This document shows, one piece after another, positions 54,792 to 63,969 of a DNA stretch of 64,000 nucleotides; the first letter of the stretch is position 1; every line of letters begins with the position of its first letter. The DNA comes from Lewinellaceae bacterium (GTDB lineage: Bacteria; Bacteroidota; Bacteroidia; Chitinophagales; Saprospiraceae): contig JACJYL010000002.1 of assembly GCA_020636105.1 (NCBI GenBank), positions 1,888,001 to 1,952,000 on the forward strand, in the 5' to 3' direction. Below the pieces are notes generated by a model. The model worked only from the letters and a program-made list of their open reading frames with translations. It was not told the DNA's origin and made no database searches. The translations under genes and the position numbers were made by a program.

Positions 54792-56447
54792 ATGATATTT
54801 TACCCTAAATGGTGGAAGGAACAGGTTATTTACCAGATTTATCCACGCAGTTTCAAGGATAGCAACGGGGACGGCATCGGAGATATTCCCGGCATTATCG
54901 AAAAGCTCGATTACCTCAAAGATCTCGGGGTAGACATCATTTGGCTCGGTCCTGTTTATCCTTCCCCTAACGATGATAATGGCTACGATGTAAGTGATTA
55001 CAGGGATATTCATCCGGAATTCGGCACCATGGCTGATTTTGACCGTTTGCTGACTTCTCTCCATGAAAAAGGAATGAAACTCATCATGGACCTGGTGGTC
55101 AACCACAGCTCCGATGAACACAAATGGTTCCAGGAATCCCGACAATCCAAGGACAATCCCTATCGCGATTTTTACATCTGGAAAAAGGGCAAGAACGGAG
55201 GACCTCCAAACAACTGGACTTCCTTTTTTGAGGGAAGCGCCTGGAAATACGACGAACAAACCGACGAGTATTTTCTTCACCTGTTTACGCAAAAGCAACC
55301 CGACCTCAACTGGGAAAACCCGGTCGTCAGGGCCGAAGTTTTTGACATTGTCAGGTTTTGGCTCGATAAAGGCATTGACGGCTTCAGGATGGATGTCATT
55401 TCGCTGATCTCCAAACGGCTGGATTTTGACGATACTCCCTACGAAAATTTTGTGGATACCATCAAACATATTTATTCCAATGGCCCGCGTGTCCATGAAT
55501 TCATTCGGGAGATGTATGACAAAGTCCTCAGCCATTATGATGTAATGACCCTTGGAGAAGGTCCCGGCATTTCCAAAACCCAGGGACTCCAGTACGTGGG
55601 TCACGACAGAGGGGAACTCGATATGATCTTTCATCTTGACCATATGTTCCTCGGGTTCGGTCCCGGTGGAAGATTTGACCAGGAGCCTTATGACCTGAAG
55701 GCCGTAAAAAAGGTCTTCAAAGAATGGTACGATGCCATGGGCGCTTCGGGGTGGATCAGTATATTTCTGGATAATCACGATTTTCCACGCATGGTTTCGA
55801 GGTTTGGAAACGACCAACAATACAGGGTGGAAAGCGCCAAACTATTGGCCATGCTCGTTTTAACCATGCGAGGCACCCCTTGCATATACCAGGGCAGTGA
55901 AATCGGGATGACCAATGTCCAATTCGGTTCGATTGACGATTTTCGAGATGTTGAAACACTCAACTTTCACAAGGCTCTGCTAAAAAACGGGATGCCTGAA
56001 TCTGAATTCCTTCGCCTCGCCAATGCCAACGGCCGGGACAACGTGAGAACCCCCATGCAGTGGTCTGATGCAAGCCACGGAGGATTTACCACCGGCACGC
56101 CCTGGATTGACGTCAATCCTAATTACACGGAAATCAACGTTGAAAAAGAATTGCGCGACGAACATTCCATTTATTTCTTTTACCAAAAACTCCTGTCGCT
56201 ACGTAAGGGCAATGAAACCCTCGTTTATGGAACTTTCGAGGATTTATCCGAAGGAGCCAATGATCTCTTCATTTACCAAAGAACAGCCAAGGAAGAGCAG
56301 TACACCATCGTGCTGAACTTTAGTGACCATGAAAATGGGGCAGCCCTTTCATCTGCCCCCGGCTCCTTGATCTTGTCCAATTACGACCCTGTCAAAACGT
56401 CTCTTCAACCATGGGAAGCCAGGTTGTATAGAAAGAAATTAAACTAA
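54792..56447 (+). CDS. GH13 alpha-glucosidase, oligo-1,6-glucosidase-like
   Basis: A 551-residue cytoplasmic glycoside hydrolase. The barrel begins WWKEQVIYQIYPRSFKDSNGDGIGDIPGI. Catalytic residues by family pattern are nucleophile D201 (GFRMDVI), acid/base E256 (TLGEG) and D330 (LDNHD). Region V reads QPDLNWENP and the residue after D201 is Val, both typical of enzymes cleaving alpha-1,6 bonds (oligo-1,6-glucosidase group), less so of alpha-1,4-specific ones. A C-terminal beta domain follows. No signal peptide. It lies 303 bp after lacI and 100 bp before a symporter gene. Exact specificity among isomaltose, trehalulose-like or related substrates cannot be fixed. Confidence 0.93.
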   Translation: MIFYPKWWKEQVIYQIYPRSFKDSNGDGIGDIPGIIEKLDYLKDLGVDIIWLGPVYPSPNDDNGYDVSDYRDIHPEFGTMADFDRLLTSLHEKGMKLIMDLVVNHSSDEHKWFQESRQSKDNPYRDFYIWKKGKNGGPPNNWTSFFEGSAWKYDEQTDEYFLHLFTQKQPDLNWENPVVRAEVFDIVRFWLDKGIDGFRMDVISLISKRLDFDDTPYENFVDTIKHIYSNGPRVHEFIREMYDKVLSHYDVMTLGEGPGISKTQGLQYVGHDRGELDMIFHLDHMFLGFGPGGRFDQEPYDLKAVKKVFKEWYDAMGASGWISIFLDNHDFPRMVSRFGNDQQYRVESAKLLAMLVLTMRGTPCIYQGSEIGMTNVQFGSIDDFRDVETLNFHKALLKNGMPESEFLRLANANGRDNVRTPMQWSDASHGGFTTGTPWIDVNPNYTEINVEKELRDEHSIYFFYQKLLSLRKGNETLVYGTFEDLSEGANDLFIYQRTAKEEQYTIVLNFSDHENGAALSSAPGSLILSNYDPVKTSLQPWEARLYRKKLN

Positions 56448-56547
56448 GCGATTTGCTGTAAATTTGAAATTTAATATGGACATCAACGCTATTTATACTA
56501 TATTGTCCAACTTTAAACAATAAACACTTCAAAACAAAATTACCGGC

Positions 56548-58128
56548 ATGAATTTTAACCTAACCGCAATTGACTCAGGGATCATTCTTTTTTACCTGGT
56601 CGCCATTATCATCCTGGGATTCTACTTTGGCAATAAACACGAGGACGCTGAAGATTATTTTCTTGCCGGGCGAAGCCTTACCTGGCCCATCATCGGGTTC
56701 TCCCTTTTTGCGTCCAACATGTCCAGCAACAGCCTGGTAGGACTGGCAGGAGCCGGCTATAAAGACGGATTTTCCGTTTACAGTTATGAATGGATCGCAG
56801 TCCTTGTACTCATTATTTTTGCCGTTTTTTTCCTTCCATTCTACCTCAAGAATAAGATTTTTACCATTCCGGAATATCTTGAAAAGCGATACAGCTACAT
56901 TGTGAGAGCCTATGCCTCAGGAATCGCCATCGTGTTAAACATCCTGGTAGATATTTCAGCCACTCTTTACGCTGGCGGGCTGGTGGTCAACCTGATATTT
57001 CCACAGTTTGCCTTGTGGGAGATCATTGTAGGACTCGCCCTCGTAGCGGGTGTTTATACCATCACAGGTGGCTTGAGTTCGGTTATGTACACGGATGCTG
57101 TTCAGGCGGTGATTCTGATTTTTGGATCCACGCTGATTACCTGGTTTGCTTTCAAGGCAGTGGGCGGCTGGGATGCGGTTTACGCGGTAACCGAACAGGA
57201 ACATTTTAACATCATGAAACCTGCCAATGATCCGAATATGCCCTGGCCTTCTGTTTTTACCGGAGTGTTGCTGCTGGGTTTTTATTTCTGGGGAACCAAC
57301 CAGTACATCACCCAGAGAACCCTGGCCTCTAAAAACCTCCGGCAAGGGCAGTGGGGGGCTATGTTTGCCGGTTTTTTGAAATTGAGCATTCTGTTCATCA
57401 TGATCTTCCCGGGAGCCTTTGCCAGGGTATTGTACCCTGACATGACCGAAATGGATATGATCTATCCGACCATGTTGTTCGACCTTTTGCCTACTGGCTT
57501 GCTGGGCATCGTCCTGGCCGGGTTGATCGCGGCCATGATGTCAAGCCTAGACTCGGGGCTGAACTCCGTTTCCACTTTAATCACAATGGACTTTGTCACA
57601 AGACTCAAGCCGAATCTCAGTTCGAAACAACTTATGAATATCGGGCGGATCGTAACCACTCTTATTATGGCCATTGCCATCGCCTGGGCTCCCCAGATCG
57701 GAAGATTCGAAAAGTTATGGGACTATCTTCAAAATACCCTGGCGTGGTTCTGTCCGCCCATCGTTGCCTTATTTGTGATGGGGCTGTTTTTCAAAAAGGT
57801 CAACAATACAGGGGCTATAACCTCCATAATCGTAGGCACCACCATCACCGCTGTACTGATTGGTTCCAACATTGCCAATATCGATTTGCATCTGGGTAAT
57901 TTCCTTTATGTGGCTTTCTTCCATTTCCTGATTTGTTCAGCCGCACTCTTGGTGGCAAGTTATTTCGGCCAACACAAGCCTGATGAAGAACTGGCACAGG
58001 TGGTATGGACACCACAGGAATTGAAAGATGAAACCGCGCAGCTCAAGGATCTGCCCTGGTACAAAAACTACAGGGTGCAGGCCTTGTTTCTTTTGGCGAT
58101 AGTGGTTGTCATCCTGTTGATTTTCTGA
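56548..58128 (+). CDS. Sodium/solute symporter (SSS/SGLT family)
   Basis: A 526-residue inner-membrane protein with about 14 helices. Family marks include EDYFLAGRSLTWPIIGFSLFASNMSSNSLVGLAGAGYKDGFSVYSYEW near the start, GGLSSVMYTDAVQAVILI in the middle and AAMMSSLDSGLNSVSTLITMDF, which contains the Na2-site serines. It resembles SGLT-type sugar carriers, so glucose or a disaccharide driven by sodium is likely. It is 100 bp after the GH13 gene in the same direction and ends at a bidirectional terminator. Confidence 0.92.
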   Translation: MNFNLTAIDSGIILFYLVAIIILGFYFGNKHEDAEDYFLAGRSLTWPIIGFSLFASNMSSNSLVGLAGAGYKDGFSVYSYEWIAVLVLIIFAVFFLPFYLKNKIFTIPEYLEKRYSYIVRAYASGIAIVLNILVDISATLYAGGLVVNLIFPQFALWEIIVGLALVAGVYTITGGLSSVMYTDAVQAVILIFGSTLITWFAFKAVGGWDAVYAVTEQEHFNIMKPANDPNMPWPSVFTGVLLLGFYFWGTNQYITQRTLASKNLRQGQWGAMFAGFLKLSILFIMIFPGAFARVLYPDMTEMDMIYPTMLFDLLPTGLLGIVLAGLIAAMMSSLDSGLNSVSTLITMDFVTRLKPNLSSKQLMNIGRIVTTLIMAIAIAWAPQIGRFEKLWDYLQNTLAWFCPPIVALFVMGLFFKKVNNTGAITSIIVGTTITAVLIGSNIANIDLHLGNFLYVAFFHFLICSAALLVASYFGQHKPDEELAQVVWTPQELKDETAQLKDLPWYKNYRVQALFLLAIVVVILLIF

Positions 58129-58147
58129 TCGTAACTTTAACAGGAAT

Positions 58148-58186
58148 AAAAAAAGGCAACGGGAAAATTCCCGTTGCCTTTTTTTT
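58148..58186. terminator. Bidirectional terminator between symporter and haloperoxidase genes
   Basis: The stem GGCAACGGGAA (58155-58165) with TTCCCGTTGCC (58168-58178), extended by A/T tracts on both sides, lies between convergent genes and suits both strands. Confidence 0.9.
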
Positions 58187-58208
58187 ATTCCGTCATTCAA
58201 CGTTTGGG

Positions 58209-59555
58209 TCAGTGTGTATGTACGGTTTCAGCAATATATAAGCCAATTTTTTCTCCCTGCTTAATCCCAAATTCGATGGCCGGTCGGTAGTGAATACCGC
58301 CATACAACCTGGAAACGGCAGCTTCTTCGGATGCGGCGAAGAAAGAAATGAAATCACGTGCCGGCAGCCCGAATTTCATTTCCGAGTCATCGTGAAATGA
58401 AAAATCATCCCCATAAATATGGGTAAGACATACGGCGGCCGATCGTGAAATAACAGAGTGCCCGCTGGTATATTCCGGAAAAGGAGGTGTCTGCAGCAAT
58501 GGCTTCCATTTTTCATCTATGTATTCATTGATCACTGTTTCAGGGCGCACCACATTGGAGCGATACTTTTCATCCCAACAGGAAATAAAAGCATCTGCCA
58601 GGGAAATGGCCGTTAGGGCATAAGCTTCCGATGCTTTGACAAAATTGGCATTCGCCTTTGTATTGGCAATGGAAACAATTTCCATCCAGTGGCCACCCGG
58701 CGTAATCTTTTTTGTGGCCAGCATGACGTGGCCCGTCACATTAACCACATAAGGGTTGCAGTCCCAGAATTTGGCGATCTCAACGTGTTCAGGCTCCCCT
58801 TTGGCCACAGCATTGTATACTTCCATAGTTTCCTCATAAAACCGGGAACCTTTCTGGCTATTGAATTCCGTTGGCACGGGCGGTTTAAATTGCTGGGCCG
58901 AATCCAGTACAAAAGGTCTGATGTTCCTCCAATCCGGTTCAATGCCTTCTATATAAGCCGGGGGCGTAGGGATCCACCTGGCAGGATCCTTTCTGACGGT
59001 ATATTTCGGAGCCGACCGGGTTTCTTTATAATTGTCCTTATCCGCCCAGGCCAGGATGGCCTGAGCCATTGCTTCACCAAATGCCCTGGAGCGATTATAA
59101 ACGGCGTCGGGAATTCCTATTTCCAGGAGGACAGAATCCTGTGTGGCCAGGAAATCGGTCATCAACTCTTCTGAAAATATGAGTTTTTTACCGACCAGGT
59201 GAAAAGCATAAAGGGCCGATACCTGATAGGCATATTCTTTTGTCGTGTCAGGAACAGGCAAAGATTCGAGGCCATTGAGTTGCCGCGCAAGGGTTTTATA
59301 GTTTCCGTCGAGATACCGGGCACATTCGTAAGCCGCGATGGAAGGGTAAGCATAAACCCTGCTGGCTACCGGAGGTGAAAAAATATCGTGTATCAACACA
59401 TCCGTAAGCTGGGTGACCGAGTGGATCAAAAATTGTGTGTCGTCAATTTCCGTTTTCCATTCTTCTGAAGGCTTTTCGCAGGAAAAAACAAATATTAACA
59501 TTAACCCTGAAAAAAAACAAAGGCCGTTTCTAAACATCCTTGACATCATTCGCAA
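58209..59555 (-). CDS. Vanadium-dependent haloperoxidase-like (PAP2 superfamily) lipoprotein
   Basis: A 448-residue lipoprotein with lipobox VFSC (C26). The vanadate/phosphate pocket is complete: K330-x6-R337-P338 (KYRSNVVRP), S364-G365-H366 (TSGH) and S415-R416-x5-H422 (SRLYGGIH). Enzymes of this fold oxidise halides with hydrogen peroxide or act as phosphatases; the long N-terminal helical part is typical of the haloperoxidase type. It is convergent with the symporter. Such genes often sit near ASPIC/VCBS and SusCD genes in Bacteroidota, but the functional link is unclear. Confidence 0.88.
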   Translation of the reverse strand: MRMMSRMFRNGLCFFSGLMLIFVFSCEKPSEEWKTEIDDTQFLIHSVTQLTDVLIHDIFSPPVASRVYAYPSIAAYECARYLDGNYKTLARQLNGLESLPVPDTTKEYAYQVSALYAFHLVGKKLIFSEELMTDFLATQDSVLLEIGIPDAVYNRSRAFGEAMAQAILAWADKDNYKETRSAPKYTVRKDPARWIPTPPAYIEGIEPDWRNIRPFVLDSAQQFKPPVPTEFNSQKGSRFYEETMEVYNAVAKGEPEHVEIAKFWDCNPYVVNVTGHVMLATKKITPGGHWMEIVSIANTKANANFVKASEAYALTAISLADAFISCWDEKYRSNVVRPETVINEYIDEKWKPLLQTPPFPEYTSGHSVISRSAAVCLTHIYGDDFSFHDDSEMKFGLPARDFISFFAASEEAAVSRLYGGIHYRPAIEFGIKQGEKIGLYIAETVHTH

Positions 59556-59798
59556 TAATTTATTAGTAAAATAATCTGAATATTTTCATCGGAAAAAGCT
59601 GAAACACATCTATTCCGTCATCTTGTCAGTAATTTCAAGGCCGGCAATGATCAAAATTTAAAGGGTGTGCGGCAAATTTAGAATAATTTTACAAAGATAA
59701 AAAATCATTTACCACCCCGAACTAAGGCCTTCCCGAATGGCCCGGTCATATTTCCTTCTGTCGAATTCATAAAGTGAAGGGGCTTTATGAATTCCTCC

Positions 59799-60527
59799 TT
59801 AATTGAGTTTCTTCAGCTCGAACTGCCCATAATTCATGCTTCCTGAAAATTGATTGGAATAATTGAACCAGTCAAATCCGACTTTCAACCGGAAGGTCGT
59901 TTCGTAATTTCCTTCATAAATCCTACAGGAAGTGATCACGGTATTAAAGGGCGGCAGGAAAATTTCATTCAGCCCGTGCCCACAGTCGTAAACATAACTC
60001 AACTGCAGAGGCTGCCAGGTGCCTGTGCTGTCCAATGCCTCCAAAATGATTGGAATAAACTGGCCATAACCTATAGAAAGGGTATCCGTGGTTAGATTTT
60101 TAATGAATACCGGGTAGGCACAATAGCCCGGGCGTTTCCAGGAAGCACCTTCTGCGACCTGTATCGGCTGAGAGCCAATAGTATATGGGTTTGAATTGGG
60201 AATGATTCTGGTGGTATCTACAAGCACTCCCAGGCAGAAAAGATCAGGAACCTTAAACCGATCCCAGGAATAATCGTAATAGGATTCAAATTCCGAACGG
60301 TGATCCAGCTGGATGGTTTTGGACAATTCCCCTATGAAAACGGGAGGGTAATCCGCCACGGACAAATACTTCTCTTCATCAACAATGCAATCAATATCAA
60401 ATGTATCCACCAGCACAATCTGAGTCGGATCCATCTCCTGCTGGTCATGTAACTTTTGCATCAAACGATCCTGCTCGTTACAGCCCAAACAGAAAAAAAC
60501 TAAACATAAAACGGTTATATATTTCAT
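59799..60527 (-). CDS. Predicted lipoprotein of unknown function
   Basis: A 242-residue protein, started at the ATG ending at 60527 so that a normal lipoprotein signal (MKYITVLCLVFFCLGC) results; an upstream ATG adds 12 residues. After the Cys it is mostly beta-strand with several cysteines (DIDCIVDEE, FCLGVLVD, GYCAYP, YDCGHG, ITSCRIYEG) and no known motif. I do not recognise the family. A TATATTTG box is upstream at 60576-60583. No operon partner is evident. Confidence 0.75.
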   Translation of the reverse strand: MKYITVLCLVFFCLGCNEQDRLMQKLHDQQEMDPTQIVLVDTFDIDCIVDEEKYLSVADYPPVFIGELSKTIQLDHRSEFESYYDYSWDRFKVPDLFCLGVLVDTTRIIPNSNPYTIGSQPIQVAEGASWKRPGYCAYPVFIKNLTTDTLSIGYGQFIPIILEALDSTGTWQPLQLSYVYDCGHGLNEIFLPPFNTVITSCRIYEGNYETTFRLKVGFDWFNYSNQFSGSMNYGQFELKKLN

Positions 60528-60575
60528 TGTAAACAATTTATTGATGCTTTGAAAATGAAGCAAGCGATCTCAACA

Positions 60576-60583
60576 CAAATATA
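60576..60583 (-). promoter_or_regulatory. Putative -7 promoter box (TATATTTG)
   Basis: An exact TAnnTTTG match on the minus strand, 49 bp upstream of the lipoprotein start. The 16-base block 60576-60591 is identical to 6927-6942 at the iscS promoter. Confidence 0.5.
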
Positions 60584-60693
60584 ACCAATTTGTTCTTAAC
60601 CCACGACATGCGGGATTTTCATAAACATGTATTAATCTTCATTGAAAATATGTCTGTCTTAAAGGGGTAAATTTAAAAATGTTTATGTTCAAT

Positions 60694-60876
60694 TTATATT
60701 GCCATATCATAAGCCTCCCTGAGCCATCCGATCAACTCTCCGTCGACTTCGTCAACCGTGGACAACCTGACGCGGTGGGTGCACATGGTACCAAAAGGAC
60801 CTGAATTTTCAAGACGCCCGTCAACAGGTTTTCCTTTCATTTTCAAGCCAAGATCGATCCTTTCCGTTAAAAACCG
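60694..60876 (-). pseudogene. Remnant of a DUF4287/DUF5655-like gene (C-terminal ~60 residues)
   Basis: On the minus strand an open frame from 60876 to the TAA at 60694-60696 encodes RFLTERIDLGLKMKGKPVDG, then RLENSGPFGTMCTHRVRLST and VDEVDGELIGWLREAYDMAI. This resembles the C-terminus of proteins with a DUF5655 domain (pattern GL-x-L/MKG-x-P...MCTHRVRL-x5-VD-x-EL-x-WLREAY). No ATG precedes the conserved part and the N-terminal domain is absent, so it is a 5'-deleted remnant. The family assignment is from memory of the pattern. Confidence 0.5.
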
Positions 60877-61009
60877 TTAAACAATCCTAATGAAATTTTA
60901 AAAAAATGAAAAGCAATAAACCTTTGCCGATATTAACGATCATTAGACAAAAGCAATACGTAAAATCGATTTACGGCCAACTTAATAATTCACCAAAACC
61001 GCGCTCAAA

Positions 61010-61507
61010 ATGTCACATTTTACTAAAAACCTATTACTGATTCTTTTTTTGCTGCCCCCGGTATTTACACTACAGGCACAAAGTCTTTCTCAAACGGTCA
61101 TCGGATCTGCAGGCAACCATCAAATGGCCTCCTCGGGAGAGAATCTCCACTGGACCGTTGGGGAAGTTGCGGTTGAAGCTTATGAAAATGACCTCACTCT
61201 GGGTCAGGGTTTCCATCAAATGTATTATGACCTTTTTATCACTCCTGTTTGGGATTTGAAACCTTCCATTGATCTCAATCTATTCCCAAACCCCACAGCA
61301 GGATGGTTAATACTTGAAAATCCTACGGCAACGCCGGTGAGCGTGATGGTCACCAATCTGCTTGGACAGACACTGTTTTCAACTTCCATCGATACTTATG
61401 AAGCCGACTTTGACCTGGCGCCCTACCCAAACGGGCTCTATCTATTTTCTGTACTTTACCACGGCAGGATGATCAAATCCTTCAAAATCAACAAACAAAG
61501 TAATTGA
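61010..61507 (+). CDS. Small secreted protein with T9SS type-A sorting domain
   Basis: A 165-residue protein with a signal peptide (about 1-24, ending LQAQ). A short mature region (QTVIGSAGNHQMASSGENLHWTVGEVAVEAY, GQGFHQMYY) leads to a C-terminal sorting domain from about residue 88: LNLFPNPTAGWLILEN, VTNLLGQTLFST and PNGLYLFSVLYHGRMIKSFKINK. It should be exported by the type IX system. The mature part resembles short Bacteroidota secreted proteins of unknown role. It lies 74 bp before the large S74-domain gene in the same direction and may be cotranscribed with it. Confidence 0.88.
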   Translation: MSHFTKNLLLILFLLPPVFTLQAQSLSQTVIGSAGNHQMASSGENLHWTVGEVAVEAYENDLTLGQGFHQMYYDLFITPVWDLKPSIDLNLFPNPTAGWLILENPTATPVSVMVTNLLGQTLFSTSIDTYEADFDLAPYPNGLYLFSVLYHGRMIKSFKINKQSN

Positions 61508-61581
61508 CTTCAAGCAAAAATTACAGCCACCATCCACGGCTAAACCATCACCCTGTTTAAAAATATCTAAACCAAAAAGTT

Positions 61582-63969
61582 ATGAAAAAGCTATTCACTA
61601 TTTCCGCACTGTTTTTCTTTTTTCTTTCCTTTATTCAGGCACAGTCTCCTCAGGCTTTCAACTACCAGGCGGTTGCGAGAGATGCGAACAACAACCCCTA
61701 CCTGAGTACGACTTTGAGTCTTCGGATAAGTTTATTGCGCAATAGCGAATTCGGGATCACTGATTTCTCCGAACGCCACCTTGTCACCACGAGCGACCTG
61801 GGTGTTTTTACGCTGAATATTGGAAAAGGTACTGTTTTGACCGGAATTTTTGACGCTGTTGACTGGGCCTCTCATTCTTATTACTTAAAGGTGGAAATGG
61901 ATCCTTCCGGCGGCACCAACTATTTGGACATGGGCGTGAGCCAGTTACTCTCTGTACCCTACGCCCTGTATGCCCGTGAATCAGGCGACGGAGAAACCGA
62001 TTATGATACCGACCCCGAGAATGAAATCCAAAGCCTTTCTTTGAATGGTAATGCCTTAATCCTTTCCAACGGCGGTGGTTTTGTGACCCTGCCTGAGGAT
62101 ATGGATAACCAGACATTGACCGTTTCGGGCACCAACCTGATCATTGAACATGGCAATACAGTTGATTTATCTGTTTTGCAGGACGGCGTAACGGATGCGG
62201 ATGCCGACCCTGAAAACGAACTTCAAACCTTATCTTTTGATATTACGACCAACGAACTTTCTTTGTCCAACGGAAATACTATATCTATTCCCACCGGAGG
62301 AACAGATGCCGATGCCAATCCGTTGAACGAGCTACAAAACCTCTCGCTGGACGGCTCTATTCTGACCTTGTCCGATGATGGAGGAAGCGTGGATTTATCA
62401 ATCCTCCAGGATGGTGTTACGGATGCGGATGCCAATCCATATAACGAAATTCAGACCCTCAGTAAATCCGGCAATACAGTGACCCTTTCCAATGGCGGCG
62501 GCTCTTTTGTAGATGACGTTACCGATGCCGATTCAAACCCCCAAAATGAACTACAGCAACTGAGTTTAAATGCCAACATCCTTTCGCTTTCCAATGGTGG
62601 TGGAAGCGTGGAATTGCCAACAGACGAAGCGTCCAGCCTCTGGTCAGAAAATGACTCAGGCATAGATTATCCAAGCGGCAATGTAGGCATTAACACCACA
62701 ACACCTTACGCTGCCCTTGAGGTGTACAACGATGATAGTGATTGGGAAGCCGGTTATTTCTACCTGTCGAATACTGCGAATGGCTACTCGGCGCTGGCTG
62801 GCATCACGGAAGGCTCGGGATCAGGTGTTTCAGGAACTTCCTTAGGCGAGGGTGCCGGAGGTTTCTTTGAAAATGATAATGATAACAACCTGGCACTGCA
62901 AACGGGAGCAGGCAGGGTGGGCATCGGGACAGATGAAGCCGACGGGCGGATGGAAATTTACCATAATTCTACCCCTTCAGATCCTACCCTGTTACTCCGG
63001 GAAGAAGCCAACGATTACGCACGCCTGGATTTCAAAAACACCTTCAATGGTAATAAAAAATGGTCGATCGGCGGTTATGCTGGCAGTTCAGATTATAGCT
63101 CAAAACTCAGTTTCCAGTTCAAACAGGACGGTTATGCCGGTCAGGACCACCTGACCATTCTCGGTGATGGTTTTGTCGGCATCGGCAATACTAATCCTGA
63201 CCAATCCCTGGTAGTGGGCCAAAACATTGGCACCGGCTGGAGCATTCCTGCTATCACCGTGGGCGATAATACCGGAGGCGCTATCGAAGTCGGCAACAGT
63301 CAGTACAGTCTTAGTATAGATGCTGCTTCGCCTTATAACAGGATCGCCTCCACCTCTCCCGACGGTTTTGGATTGGGAGAAATCGAAATGCGTACCTCGG
63401 GGATTGCCATCGGAGAAAGTCCGGGCAGCCCTGCAGGATATATGATGGCTCTCGTTCACGAAGATTACGGTTTGCTCATCGAACGTGCCGGCACCTCAAA
63501 CAATTGGGAGATTTACGCGGTAGATAATCCCAACCATAACCTCAGCCTGTTTTCCAATGGTTATTTCCGTGGAGAATTTGACGGTACTTCCGGCGAATAC
63601 TACTCCGTTTCTGATCGTAACCTGAAACAAAATATTAACCCAATTGGGAATGTGCTCGATCAGGTGATGCAATTGAAAGCTTCACGTTATCAATACAAAG
63701 ACAACAACCCCGGGCAAAAGCAATCCATCGGCTTCATCGCCCAGGATGTTCAGCAATTGTTCCCAGAGCTTGTCACCGTCAGTGAAGATAAACGCTCGGA
63801 AGGCATCCATGCGGTAAATTATGCAGGTTTCAGCATCCTGGCCATCAAAGCCATCCAGGAGCAACAGACACAGATTGAAGCACTCAACGCTGAGCTGGAA
63901 GCCCAAAAAAAGAAGGCGGAAGCGTTGGAGGCCAGGCTTGTGAGATTGGAGCGGTTGTTGGAGGAATAG
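61582..63969 (+). CDS. Secreted repeat protein with C-terminal tail-fibre S74 chaperone domain
   Basis: A 795-residue exported protein with a signal peptide (1-20) and an N-terminal globular domain (about 22-135: QAFNYQAVARDANNNPY...SVPYALYARES). Then come five imperfect repeats (about 142-347) of the form DADANPxNELQxLSLxxNxLxLSNGGGSV. A beta-helix-like central region follows (NVGINTTTPYAALEVY, GRVGIGTDEADGRMEIYH, FVGIGNTNPDQSLVVG). The intramolecular chaperone domain (about 677-755) has SDRNLKQNI, IGFIAQDVQQLFPELV and NYAGF; a C-terminal coiled coil (about 755-795) completes it. S74 domains trimerise fibres and cut themselves off at the Ser. It is likely a trimeric surface fibre or adhesin. 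The stop is inside the window. Confidence 0.9.
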   Translation: MKKLFTISALFFFFLSFIQAQSPQAFNYQAVARDANNNPYLSTTLSLRISLLRNSEFGITDFSERHLVTTSDLGVFTLNIGKGTVLTGIFDAVDWASHSYYLKVEMDPSGGTNYLDMGVSQLLSVPYALYARESGDGETDYDTDPENEIQSLSLNGNALILSNGGGFVTLPEDMDNQTLTVSGTNLIIEHGNTVDLSVLQDGVTDADADPENELQTLSFDITTNELSLSNGNTISIPTGGTDADANPLNELQNLSLDGSILTLSDDGGSVDLSILQDGVTDADANPYNEIQTLSKSGNTVTLSNGGGSFVDDVTDADSNPQNELQQLSLNANILSLSNGGGSVELPTDEASSLWSENDSGIDYPSGNVGINTTTPYAALEVYNDDSDWEAGYFYLSNTANGYSALAGITEGSGSGVSGTSLGEGAGGFFENDNDNNLALQTGAGRVGIGTDEADGRMEIYHNSTPSDPTLLLREEANDYARLDFKNTFNGNKKWSIGGYAGSSDYSSKLSFQFKQDGYAGQDHLTILGDGFVGIGNTNPDQSLVVGQNIGTGWSIPAITVGDNTGGAIEVGNSQYSLSIDAASPYNRIASTSPDGFGLGEIEMRTSGIAIGESPGSPAGYMMALVHEDYGLLIERAGTSNNWEIYAVDNPNHNLSLFSNGYFRGEFDGTSGEYYSVSDRNLKQNINPIGNVLDQVMQLKASRYQYKDNNPGQKQSIGFIAQDVQQLFPELVTVSEDKRSEGIHAVNYAGFSILAIKAIQEQQTQIEALNAELEAQKKKAEALEARLVRLERLLEE

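Larger units (their letters stand above)
60564..61009. other. Intergenic region with a gene remnant
   Basis: A 446-bp region containing the promoter box of the lipoprotein gene, a remnant of a DUF5655-like gene (60694-60876), and AT-rich sequence before the T9SS-tailed gene. No RNA gene was recognised. Confidence 0.6.

Noticed and set aside
54732..55820. A 362-codon open frame on the minus strand
   Set aside because: It is the antisense of the GH13 gene, whose catalytic motifs are intact on the plus strand; its protein has no recognisable domain and composition typical of a shadow frame.
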